Below, piece by piece: positions 57,127 to 64,000 of a DNA stretch of 64,000 nucleotides (position 1 is its first letter; each line of letters starts with the position of its first letter). Origin of the DNA: Pseudomonas nunensis. Lineage in GTDB: Bacteria > Pseudomonadota > Gammaproteobacteria > Pseudomonadales > Pseudomonadaceae. Below the pieces are notes generated by a model. That model ran no database searches and was not told the DNA's origin. It saw nothing but the letters and a program-made list of their open reading frames with translations. The position numbers were made by a program, and so were the translations under genes. The stretch is taken from NCBI RefSeq assembly GCF_024296925.1, contig NZ_CP101125.1, positions 3,846,501-3,910,500 on the forward strand, in the 5' to 3' direction.

Positions 57127-58818
57127 ATGCAGGATGCAACCCTCCCCCGCCCAGCCTTGCTGGGTATCGACCTTGGGACCACCAACAGCCTGATCGCCGT
57201 CTGGCAGGACGGTCGGGCGCAGTTGATTCCCAACGCCCTCGGTGATGTCCTCACCCCCTCAGTGGTCAGTCTCGATGAAGACGACAGCATTCTGGTGGGC
57301 AAGGCTGCCCGCGCGCGCCTGACCACGCATCCGGAGCGCACGGTGGCGGCGTTCAAGCGTTTTATGGGCAGCGACAAACAGTTCGAACTGGGCGGGCGGC
57401 AATTCAGCCCGGAAGAACTTTCGGCGCTGGTGATCGGTTCGCTCAAGCAGGACGCCGAAGCCTGGCTCGGCCACGCGGTGCACGAGGCGGTGATTTCGGT
57501 ACCGGCGTATTTCAGTGACGAGCAACGCAAGCGCACGCTGTTTGCCGCCGAGCTGGCTGGCCTGAACGTGTCGCGGCTGATCAACGAACCGACCGCCGCC
57601 GCCATGGCGTACGGGCTGCATGAGCAGAAGTTCGAACGCACGCTGATATTCGACCTGGGCGGCGGCACCTTCGACGTCACGGTGCTGGAATATGCCCTGC
57701 CGTTGATCGAAGTGCATGCCTCCACCGGCGACAATTTCCTCGGTGGCGAAGACTTCACCGCCGCGCTGCTGCAAGCCTGCCTGAAAGACTGGCAACTCAC
57801 CCCGCAAATGATCGATGGCCAGGGCTTGGCCAGCCTCGGCGATGCCTTGGAACAACTCAAATGCAAACTCGGTGAAGGCACCCAGCACCTGAGCTGGAAC
57901 GGTGCTGGTGCATTGCGCGAATGGTCGCTGGATGAAGCCTCGGCGTTGAACATCTGGGAGCCGCTGCTCGCCCGGTTACGCGCGCCCATCGAGCAAGCGC
58001 TGCGCGATGCCCGGCTCAAGCCCAGGGACCTCGACAGCCTGGTGATGGTCGGCGGTGCCACGCGGATGCCGGCGGTGCAGCAAATGGTCGCGACGCTGTT
58101 CGGGCGCCTGCCCTATCGCCATCTCGACCCGGACACGATTGTCGCGCTGGGCGCTGCCACCCAGGCCGCGTGCAAGGCCCGGGACAGTGCCATCGAAGAA
58201 CTGATCCTGACCGACGTCTGCCCCTACACCCTGGGCATCTCGACCAATCGCGGTGAAGACGTCAGCGGCGCCTTCTCGCCGATCATCGAGCGCAATACGG
58301 TGATCCCGACGTCCAGGGTGAAACGCTTTTACACGACTCATCCCCAGCAAACGCTGATCCGCATTGAGGTCTACCAAGGCGAGCGGCCGTGGGTGCGGGA
58401 CAATATTTTCATCGATGCCTTCGACGTCGCGCTGACACCCAGCGAGCAGACCGAAGCGCTGGATGTGCGCTTCAGCTACGACATCAACGGCTTGCTTGAA
58501 GTCGACGTCACCCTGCTGGCCAGCGGCGAGCGTCATAGCCACAGCATCGACCGCAGCCCCACCGGGCTCGACCCGCAGTCGCGGCAAAATAGCCATGAAC
58601 GGCTCAGCGCCCTGAAAATCCACCCACGCGATACCCTGCCCAACCGCACGTTGCTGGCGCGCCTGGAGCGAGCCTGGGCGCAAAGCCTGGGTGACGAGCG
58701 CGAACAGATTGCTGATTGGCTGGATACCTTCACCACCGTGCTCGGTGGCCAGCAATCGGTGGAGATTGCCAGCCATCGCTCACAGCTCAATAAAGCCCTG
58801 GATGAACTGCGCCTTTAG
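57127..58818 (+). CDS. hscC: HscC-type Hsp70 chaperone
   Basis: A 563-residue DnaK paralogue. Nucleotide motifs are all present: phosphate-1 GIDLGTTNS (residues 13-21), connect-1 INEPTAAAMAYG, phosphate-2 IFDLGGGTFDV and the adenosine motif MVGGATRMP. The substrate domain is shorter than in DnaK and lacks the long lid. HscC relatives work with DjlB/DjlC-type J-proteins; one is encoded convergently next door. The ATG is at the end of the five-unit array. The stop TAG (58816-58818) overlaps the opposing gene's stop by 3 bases. It is not a housekeeping DnaK. Confidence 0.93.
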   Translation: MQDATLPRPALLGIDLGTTNSLIAVWQDGRAQLIPNALGDVLTPSVVSLDEDDSILVGKAARARLTTHPERTVAAFKRFMGSDKQFELGGRQFSPEELSALVIGSLKQDAEAWLGHAVHEAVISVPAYFSDEQRKRTLFAAELAGLNVSRLINEPTAAAMAYGLHEQKFERTLIFDLGGGTFDVTVLEYALPLIEVHASTGDNFLGGEDFTAALLQACLKDWQLTPQMIDGQGLASLGDALEQLKCKLGEGTQHLSWNGAGALREWSLDEASALNIWEPLLARLRAPIEQALRDARLKPRDLDSLVMVGGATRMPAVQQMVATLFGRLPYRHLDPDTIVALGAATQAACKARDSAIEELILTDVCPYTLGISTNRGEDVSGAFSPIIERNTVIPTSRVKRFYTTHPQQTLIRIEVYQGERPWVRDNIFIDAFDVALTPSEQTEALDVRFSYDINGLLEVDVTLLASGERHSHSIDRSPTGLDPQSRQNSHERLSALKIHPRDTLPNRTLLARLERAWAQSLGDEREQIADWLDTFTTVLGGQQSVEIASHRSQLNKALDELRL

Positions 58819-61496
58819 TCGTTAAGCCGCCGCAAGGCCACCTGCAAACCGCCGGACAAGGTGTCTTCACCGCCGCTGTCCGGTGGCACGCCGTAGCGGT
58901 TGGGCAATTTGTCGCCGGGAAAGCCGAACAACAGCAACGGCATGAACGGCAGCACTGGCGACAGACAGCCAAAAATCAGCAGCGTGGGAATCCCGCGCCC
59001 CATGTCATGCAGTCGACGCAGAATCGCGCCGAGCAACAACGCGACGCCCAGCAACAACACGCCAATGCCCGAGAGCGCAGTGCCGCTCATCAACGCCAGA
59101 TACGGGGTGATCAACAGACACCCCAGCACCTGCCCGATAAACGCCTTGCGCCCGAGCCGGGAACCCAGACGCCAGAACGCAGTGGCCGGCACAGGCCGAG
59201 TGTCGCTGTTGGCCAGCAGCAGGCGTTCGTTCCAGGACAGCAGGGCGGTTAGCGCCAGACGCAGGCCCACGCTGTTCGCGGTGTCATCCTTGCCGTACTG
59301 CAAGATGCTTAGCACCTTGTTCCGCGGCACCCCTGCCGCGCCATGACGGACCAGGCTTTTCAGCGTATCGAGGAGTGAATAAACCACCAGTTTCTCGACA
59401 CCGAAATCCGCCAATACTTTTTCAGGCGGCCACACCGGCTCGCCTTTGATCAAGCCATTGCGGAACCCTTCGAACCATTCATCTTCGCAACTGACGGCGG
59501 CGATGGATTGCAACAGCGCGCGGTGCTGCTCGGCATTCAGCGTCGGATCGTGATACAGCACACCCCAGAGCAACATCAGCCCCAATACATCTTCGCCGCA
59601 GGCGTCAGGATCGCTTTCAATGCAGGTATAGAGTTGCGCATTACCCGGCAGCGCCGCGCTGTCGAGGGCCTGTTGTACGTTGAACAGCTTTTGCACGAGC
59701 AAGCCATGCACCGGATCGCTGGGTTGCAACCAACCCAGTAAACCGCTGCAACTCCCTTGTTCGCGTTGCAAACGCCGCAGCAGCGGTTGGAGCCGACTCA
59801 GAGGATGAGCCGGGTTGACGTCCAGCCGCTCCAGGCAGGCCGAATCGATCAACGCCAGCCAACGTTCCGGCTGGTCGAGCAATGTCAGCAGGAACATCGT
59901 TTGAGCGTGCCATTGCCACATCGACTCGCCTTGGGCAATGGCCGGCAATACCACGCCGCGTTGCTCCAACTGGACCAGCAGGCTCAAACCGCGCAAGTCC
60001 ACGTCCGCTTGCGCGTCTTGCAGATCGAACGCCTGATCGATCCGCACCAGCGCGGACTGATCGTAAGGCCGCAGCCTGCGCAACCAGAGGCGGCCAATGT
60101 TGTGCGGTTCGTCCTTTGTCAGCTCCTCGGCCAGTTGCGGCTGAACCGAACGACTGCTGAGGAACGCCTTCATCGCCAACGGGATTGGCGCCTGATTCAG
60201 CCAGCACAGTTGCTGCTCGGCCTGATACTTGAACCCGCGCAGCACCAGGCCTTCGAGGGCATCGACCGGCTGCGGTTCGTCGAGTATTTGTTGCAACAAC
60301 CCCACATCGCCACGGCGCAAGGCCCAGGCATGCTGGTACAGCTGCTGCAAACGGGAATCCGCAGCCTCGCCTAGCAGCAAGGCCAGCAGAGGCAGCTCAT
60401 CCCCGGTCATGCGCCAATCGACAAAGGCAGCCGGCAAGCCTTGCAGGTTGAGTTGCCCGACTCCAAGCCAGCGAGCCAGCGTCTCGGGACGTTGTGAAGG
60501 GCTGCCATAGATCTGGCTGCCATCGGCAAGGTTGGCGGGCCAGGCGCGGACATTCTCCAGACGGTCAAATGCCTGGATCAGCAGCGCCAAAAAGTCCGGC
60601 TGGCGCTTGGCGCAAAGTTCCAGCAAACGGTTTTCGGCCTTAGGGTGGCGATGTTCTTGCCACAACCGGATCCAGCATGGCAGCGCCTGATCCTCCAGGC
60701 CCAGCAAGCTGTTTTGGCAGGCCAGCAGATACAGCCAGTCGACATCGTCAGGGGCTTGCGCCTGTTGCTCGGCGCACTGTTGCCGCAGACCGACGCCGCC
60801 GATACCCGCCTGGGTGAACTGCACCAGCAGACGCTGGATGAATGCGTCATCTGCCGGCAGCGGCACACAGGTGTGGTGGCTGGCGAAGTCTTCGAACTCA
60901 TGCAGAGGACGATGCTGGAAGATGTAGTCGAGGCTGCGGGCATACCAGAGGGTTTCGATTTGCACAGGCACGGGCCAATCGCCCATCAGCGCCGTGTCGA
61001 ACGGATCGGGACCCTTGATGCGCTGCAGGAACGCTTCGACTTCTCTCGCCTGGTCGAACTCCAGATCCAGCAATTGCTGTTCCCAGGCCAACCGTTGCGC
61101 CAACAGATTCGCGCAGCGGTACGACAAAGGGCCAGCGTTGGCCAATGGGTGGAACAGCCCCCAACTGAGGTCATCGAGCGCGTCCAGCGGCAATTGATCC
61201 AGCGCTTTGACAAAGGCTTGCCAGGCCTGCGGATTGAAACGCCGCGCCGGGTCCTGGAGCAACGCGTAAAAATCCACCAGGGTCTGCGGCATCTCAGGGA
61301 TGCCCGCACCCTCCTCTTCTACGTCGTCCTCTTCCTGCCGGGCGAAACGGTTGGCACTTTCATAGGCTTCACGCAGTGCCTGGAAGCCTTCGGGATCACT
61401 TTCCGGATGATGCTGAGGCAGACGCGCGCGGTAGGCATCCCGAATCAGTGCCTGGTCTTTGGTGGGCTCTATGCCCAGACGTATCCAGCAAGTCAT
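58815..61496 (-). CDS. J-domain protein with C-terminal DUF805 membrane domain (DjlB/DjlC-like)
   Basis: An 893-residue protein. Residues 1-55 are a J-domain-like helix pair (WIRLGIEPTKDQALIRDAYR), but the signature HPD reads HPE (residues 30-32) followed by SDPEGFQALREAYE. A long helical region with no known domain follows. Residues about 775-875 hold four hydrophobic segments with FWRLGSRLGRKAF and RRLHDMGRG, the DUF805 pattern, so the protein is likely anchored in the inner membrane by its C-terminus. It is the presumed co-chaperone of HscC. The start overlaps the DUF1266 gene stop as ATGA. Confidence 0.85.
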   Translation of the reverse strand: MTCWIRLGIEPTKDQALIRDAYRARLPQHHPESDPEGFQALREAYESANRFARQEEDDVEEEGAGIPEMPQTLVDFYALLQDPARRFNPQAWQAFVKALDQLPLDALDDLSWGLFHPLANAGPLSYRCANLLAQRLAWEQQLLDLEFDQAREVEAFLQRIKGPDPFDTALMGDWPVPVQIETLWYARSLDYIFQHRPLHEFEDFASHHTCVPLPADDAFIQRLLVQFTQAGIGGVGLRQQCAEQQAQAPDDVDWLYLLACQNSLLGLEDQALPCWIRLWQEHRHPKAENRLLELCAKRQPDFLALLIQAFDRLENVRAWPANLADGSQIYGSPSQRPETLARWLGVGQLNLQGLPAAFVDWRMTGDELPLLALLLGEAADSRLQQLYQHAWALRRGDVGLLQQILDEPQPVDALEGLVLRGFKYQAEQQLCWLNQAPIPLAMKAFLSSRSVQPQLAEELTKDEPHNIGRLWLRRLRPYDQSALVRIDQAFDLQDAQADVDLRGLSLLVQLEQRGVVLPAIAQGESMWQWHAQTMFLLTLLDQPERWLALIDSACLERLDVNPAHPLSRLQPLLRRLQREQGSCSGLLGWLQPSDPVHGLLVQKLFNVQQALDSAALPGNAQLYTCIESDPDACGEDVLGLMLLWGVLYHDPTLNAEQHRALLQSIAAVSCEDEWFEGFRNGLIKGEPVWPPEKVLADFGVEKLVVYSLLDTLKSLVRHGAAGVPRNKVLSILQYGKDDTANSVGLRLALTALLSWNERLLLANSDTRPVPATAFWRLGSRLGRKAFIGQVLGCLLITPYLALMSGTALSGIGVLLLGVALLLGAILRRLHDMGRGIPTLLIFGCLSPVLPFMPLLLFGFPGDKLPNRYGVPPDSGGEDTLSGGLQVALRRLND

Positions 61497-62191
61497 GACC
61501 AGTCGAACTCCCCTAAAGATGCCGGGCGCTGCGGCGGATCAAGCTCCAGGTGCCAAGGCAAGCCGGCCAGGAAAACCGGCATGTTTTGGCTCAGGCCGCG
61601 AGCGATGCGCAGACTGCTCGAACATTCACCTTGTCGGTCCAGTTCGTAAGCAAGCGTATCGTCACTGCTGCTCAGGCAGCCCCAGAACGCGCGACCGGTC
61701 AGGAATCCGTTGAAATAGGCAAACCAGTCGTCATAGTGATATTGCGCCCTGACGGCCAGACGCCAATGCAGCCAGAGGCTCTCGGGAAGATCGATCCACC
61801 CGTTGCGCACCGCACATCGCAACAGAAACCCCATGCGCCCCAAGTCCCACGCCTGGATACCACCCGAACCGCAGCCCTCAAAGGTACGGCTGGCAAACTC
61901 ATGCAAGATGCGCTCACGGGGTTCCAGTGTCTGGAGTAACGCCTGCCATTCACCGGGCAAACAGCGTTGCCATGAGCGATAGGCTGCTTCGAGGTGTGTG
62001 GCGTGACCGTTATCGGTCATTCTTTCGAGCATGCCCAACAACTGTGGCCGGTCATTGATGCCCCAGCTGCATTGCAGGTCGATAAATTCCGGATCGGAAT
62101 AGAACGCGGGCTCGTCGTATTCGGCACGAGGATTGAGGGCAACCATTGGCGCGGAAAGACCGCATAGCCAACGCTGTTGTATCTCTTCCAT
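61493..62191 (-). CDS. DUF1266 protein (YbeU/YbeR-like)
   Basis: A 232-residue protein with the DUF1266 pattern: an N-terminal SWGINDRPQLLGMLERM and a C-terminal IQAWDLGRMGFLLRCAVRNG followed by a Trp-rich stretch. The function is unknown, but in Enterobacteria homologues flank djlB/djlC and hscC, so it belongs to the module. The ATG at 62191 was chosen because upstream codons are not family-like. It is coupled to the J-protein gene by ATGA. Confidence 0.83.
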   Translation of the reverse strand: MEEIQQRWLCGLSAPMVALNPRAEYDEPAFYSDPEFIDLQCSWGINDRPQLLGMLERMTDNGHATHLEAAYRSWQRCLPGEWQALLQTLEPRERILHEFASRTFEGCGSGGIQAWDLGRMGFLLRCAVRNGWIDLPESLWLHWRLAVRAQYHYDDWFAYFNGFLTGRAFWGCLSSSDDTLAYELDRQGECSSSLRIARGLSQNMPVFLAGLPWHLELDPPQRPASLGEFDWS

Positions 62192-62304
62192 GAAAAAAAG
62201 CTCCGGGCCGACCAGGCAGAATGGGAGTCGGCAAAACTGCGCGGATTGTAGAGAAACCGGCTCAAGGCAGCAAAGTATGCATTTCGTTTTTTGCTGGAAA
62301 ATAA

Positions 62305-62330
62305 AAAGGCCCCGACACGTCGGGGCCTTC
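62305..62330 (-). terminator. Terminator of ibpA
   Basis: Minus strand AAGGCCCCGAC-GT-GTCGGGGCCTT followed by TTTAT; a strong GC stem about 50 bases after the ibpA stop. Confidence 0.9.
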
Positions 62331-62380
62331 ATTTAGCGGGTTACAGCGGGATCACGCGAATCTATTTCTGCGCATGACAC

Positions 62381-62827
62381 TCAGTGCTGCAGCGCCGGCT
62401 TCTGCGTCCCATTGATCGGGATGCGCTTGGCTTTCGCTTCTTCTGGAACAACCCGCAGCAGGTCGATGCTCAACAGGCCATTGCTCAGGTCGGCAGCCTT
62501 GATTTCGATGTGATCCGCCAGACGGAACGACAGCTTGAACGCACGCTGGGCGATGCCTTGGTGCAGGTAGGTCACGCTGTCATTGGCGTCACGCTTGCCG
62601 CCGCTGATGGTCAGCACACCCTTCTCGACTTGCAGCTCCAGGTCTTCTTCCTGGAAACCGGCGGCCGCGACAACGATGCGGTATTGGTCATCACCGTGCT
62701 TTTCAACGTTGTACGGTGGGTAGGTGCTGCCAGGTTCGTTGCGCAGGGCGGTTTCGAAAAGGTCGTTGAAACGGTCGAAGCCTACCGAGGAACGGAACAG
62801 TGGTGCGAGGGAAAATGCAGTACTCAT
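62381..62827 (-). CDS. ibpA: Small heat-shock protein (Hsp20/IbpA)
   Basis: A 148-residue alpha-crystallin-domain protein: N-terminal LAPLFRSSVGFDRFNDLFET, crystallin domain (YRIVVAAAGFQEEDLELQVEKG; RAFKLSFRLADHIEIKAADL) and the C-terminal I-x-I anchor in KRIPINGT. It binds unfolding proteins for DnaK/ClpB. Length is typical. Heat control is indicated by the upstream sequence. Confidence 0.95.
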   Translation of the reverse strand: MSTAFSLAPLFRSSVGFDRFNDLFETALRNEPGSTYPPYNVEKHGDDQYRIVVAAAGFQEEDLELQVEKGVLTISGGKRDANDSVTYLHQGIAQRAFKLSFRLADHIEIKAADLSNGLLSIDLLRVVPEEAKAKRIPINGTQKPALQH

Positions 62828-62893
62828 GGTTCAAATCTCCTGAAAACAATCAGCAAGGTTTTTTGTCTCCGCGACCCGAATTCGGCATCGCGT
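62828..62893 (-). promoter_or_regulatory. ROSE-like RNA thermometer in the ibpA leader
   Basis: A leader of about 66 nt, given the promoter position, folds in two parts: a CGCGA...TCGCG hairpin with CCGAATTCGG (62870-62892) and a second stem in which TTGCT (62852-62856) faces the AGGAG Shine-Dalgarno (62837-62841) across a 10-base loop. TTGCT/AGGA is the signature of ROSE elements. Short ROSE-like thermometers are described for Pseudomonas ibpA. Confidence 0.75.
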
Positions 62894-62900
62894 AACCCTT

Positions 62901-62928
62901 AGATAGGGACCGCTGATTGCATTTCAAG
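62901..62928 (-). promoter_or_regulatory. Sigma-32-like heat-shock promoter of ibpA
   Basis: -35 CTTGAAA (62922-62928) and -10 CCCTATCT (62901-62908) with 13 bases between; the pattern CTTGAAA-N13-CCC(C)AT fits sigma-32 promoters. Confidence 0.7.
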
Positions 62929-62947
62929 AGATTATTTTCAGATTTTT

Positions 62948-63907
62948 TTAGGCCGCTTCGGCGACTTGCAGGCCGAGTAAACGCGAAACCTGATCGAGCT
63001 CGGTTTCACGCCGCAGGACGGTAAACAGCTCCACCGCTTCGGGATAATTGCGGGTCAGCATCGCCAGCCACTGCTTCAAGCGTCCCGGCGATTGACGGGC
63101 CGTCATCTGCGCCTTGGCTTGCAGCCAGAAGTCCTGGATCAGCGGCAACAACTCCGCCCAAGTCATCTCGACCACTTCTTCACCGGCGCGCGCAGCGGCG
63201 ATTTGCCGGGCCAGGTCCGGACGCGACACCAGGCCGCGACCGAGCATGATGTCTTCCACGCCGCTGATTTCACGGCAACGGCGCCAGTCTTCAACGCTCC
63301 AGATATCGCCGTTGGCGAATACAGGGACTTTGACCACGTCTTGCACGCGAGGAATCCATTCCCAGTGCGCCGGAGGTTTGTAGCCATCGGTCTTGGTCCG
63401 CGCGTGAACCACGATGTGCGCCGCGCCGCCTTCGGCCAGGGCCGTGGCGCAAACCAGCGCGCCGTCCGGGCTGTCGAAACCCAGGCGCATCTTGGCGGTG
63501 ACCGGGATATGCGCCGGCACCGCACGACGCACGGTTTCAACGATCTGGTTGAGCAGTTCAGGTTCTTTGAGCAGGACCGCGCCGCCACGGGACTTGTTGA
63601 CGGTCTTGGCCGGGCAGCCGAAGTTCAGGTCGATGACTTCGGAACCCAGCTCGCAGGCCAGCGCGGCGTTTTCCGCCAGGCAGACCGGGTCGGAACCGAG
63701 CAGTTGCACGCGCAGCGGCACGCCGGACGCGGTGCGGGCGCCAGTCAGCAGTTCCGGGCCGAACTTGTGGTAATAGGCAGGCGTGAGCAATTGATCGTTG
63801 ATCCGAATGAATTCGGTCACGCACCAATCGATACCGCCGACGCGGGTCAGCACGTCCCGCAGGATGTTGTCGACCAACCCCTCCATGGGCGCCAAAGCAA
63901 TTTGCAT
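62948..63907 (-). CDS. dusC: tRNA-dihydrouridine(16) synthase
   Basis: A 319-residue flavoenzyme of the Dus family. It has an N-terminal [17 protein letters not shown], the catalytic Cys in [22 protein letters not shown] and FANGDIWS with a phosphate-binding [10 protein letters not shown]. The C-terminal part resembles DusC, which reduces U16 in tRNA. The ATG at 63907 fits family starts; the ORF extends five codons upstream. Confidence 0.93.
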   Translation of the reverse strand: MQIALAPMEGLVDNILRDVLTRVGGIDWCVTEFIRINDQLLTPAYYHKFGPELLTGARTASGVPLRVQLLGSDPVCLAENAALACELGSEVIDLNFGCPAKTVNKSRGGAVLLKEPELLNQIVETVRRAVPAHIPVTAKMRLGFDSPDGALVCATALAEGGAAHIVVHARTKTDGYKPPAHWEWIPRVQDVVKVPVFANGDIWSVEDWRRCREISGVEDIMLGRGLVSRPDLARQIAAARAGEEVVEMTWAELLPLIQDFWLQAKAQMTARQSPGRLKQWLAMLTRNYPEAVELFTVLRRETELDQVSRLLGLQVAEAA

Positions 63908-64000
63908 GGAAAACACACTCAACGAAAAACGTGCGGCAGTTTACTGGTTTCAGGGTGCAGAAGGTATTTCGTCAGACGGGGCGGTGGCGATTGTGCTGAC
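63908..64000. other. Window end, no gene seen
   Basis: The last 93 bases are the upstream region of dusC with no coding frame or RNA feature that I can support. Confidence 0.5.

Larger units (their letters stand above)
55516..57198 (+). repeat. Five-unit tandem array spanning the GGDEF-EAL/hscC junction
   Basis: Units: 55516-55853, 55854-56203, 56204-56534, 56535-56866 and 56867-57198; the ATG-to-ATG periods are 332, 349, 332 and 332. Each unit has the last 10 codons of the upstream gene, a 151-bp palindrome, a spacer with a CGTTTTTTGCGCC tract, the AAGAGATCAACC leader and the first 24 codons of hscC. Unit 1 retains the real end of the upstream gene and unit 5 leads into real hscC. Junctions of units 1/2, 3/4 and 4/5 are GATCGCC-GGT; the 2/3 junction keeps 18 more bases from both parents. 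Confidence 0.95.

Noticed and set aside
55941..57193. Four similar 79-codon frames, one per array unit, beginning MSSYDA
   Set aside because: They begin at GTG inside the palindrome, cross non-coding DNA and the hscC leader in another frame, and owe their similarity to the DNA repeat.
55516..57198. CRISPR-like interpretation of the repeats
   Set aside because: Units are about 332 bp with no unique spacers and no cas genes; they duplicate flanking gene ends.
55516..57198. Array as an assembly error
   Set aside because: Units differ at several sites, one has an inverted centre and one joint is longer; a simple assembly duplication would give identical copies. Long reads would still be decisive.

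Overview
The window looks like a chromosomal segment of a fluorescent-group Pseudomonas. The evidence is high GC, many short REP/REPIN palindromes with GAGCGGGCTTGCTCGCGA-type cores, and a housekeeping block (SDR, metZ, purF, cvpA, dedD-like, folC, accD, trpF, truA, fimV, usg-like, asd, leuB, methyltransferase, leuD, leuC, divergent LysR) in the order I know from Pseudomonas genomes. No identification was computed; it rests on protein recognition and gene order.

Layout. 1-1012: the end of an unknown gene, a decayed AT-richer accessory gene (frameshift plus nonsense codon) and a tRNA-Val(GAC) with its terminator. 1197-4612: a PuuB-type amine oxidase, an SDR and a divergent LysR regulator. 4739-10313: a leftward operon for a Tat-exported molybdenum hydroxylase (Mo subunit, 2Fe-2S subunit, triheme cytochrome c, XdhC maturation factor). 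10686-30558: a complete achromobactin-type siderophore locus on the minus strand. It runs from an ECF sigma factor and FecR-like anti-sigma factor, through a TonB receptor with an STN signalling domain, to the tightly coupled acsF-acsD-acsE-yhcA-acsC-acsB-acsA-cbrABCD series. A FhuF-type ferric-siderophore reductase and an odd RraA-family protein lie at the tail. 30835-31326: a tRNA-Val(TAC)-Asp-Asp cluster with terminator. 31625-51153: the conserved biosynthetic block (methionine, purine, folate, fatty acid, tryptophan, leucine, lysine/threonine, tRNA modification, FimV). 51308-52198: a LysR gene divergent from leuC. 52268-55546: a five-PAS GGDEF-EAL protein. 55516-57198: an unusual tandem array. 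57127-62191: an HscC-type Hsp70 facing a J-protein/DUF1266 pair. 62381-63907: a small heat-shock gene with a sigma-32-like promoter and a ROSE-like thermometer, then dusC. The last 90 bases hold no gene that I can see.

The most unusual structure is the array between the GGDEF-EAL gene and hscC. A unit of about 332 bp is present five times in tandem. It carries the last codons of the upstream gene, a 151-bp palindrome, the hscC ribosome-binding region and the first 24 hscC codons. The hscC start is therefore preceded by four decoy start modules that make 25-37-codon mini-ORFs, each encoding the Hsp70 phosphate-1 motif. Differences between the copies in the hscC-derived part are all synonymous. 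The 47-bp centre of the palindrome is inverted in unit 1 relative to units 2-5. This looks like an old, recombining array and not a simple sequencing artefact, though long reads are needed to exclude one.

How the genes work together: the FecI/FecR/receptor trio would sense and import ferric achromobactin. Acs enzymes build it from citrate, serine, diaminobutyrate and 2-oxoglutarate, YhcA exports it, CbrABCD imports it across the inner membrane and the FhuF-like protein releases the iron. HscC, the J-domain/DUF805 protein and the DUF1266 protein form a specialised chaperone module.
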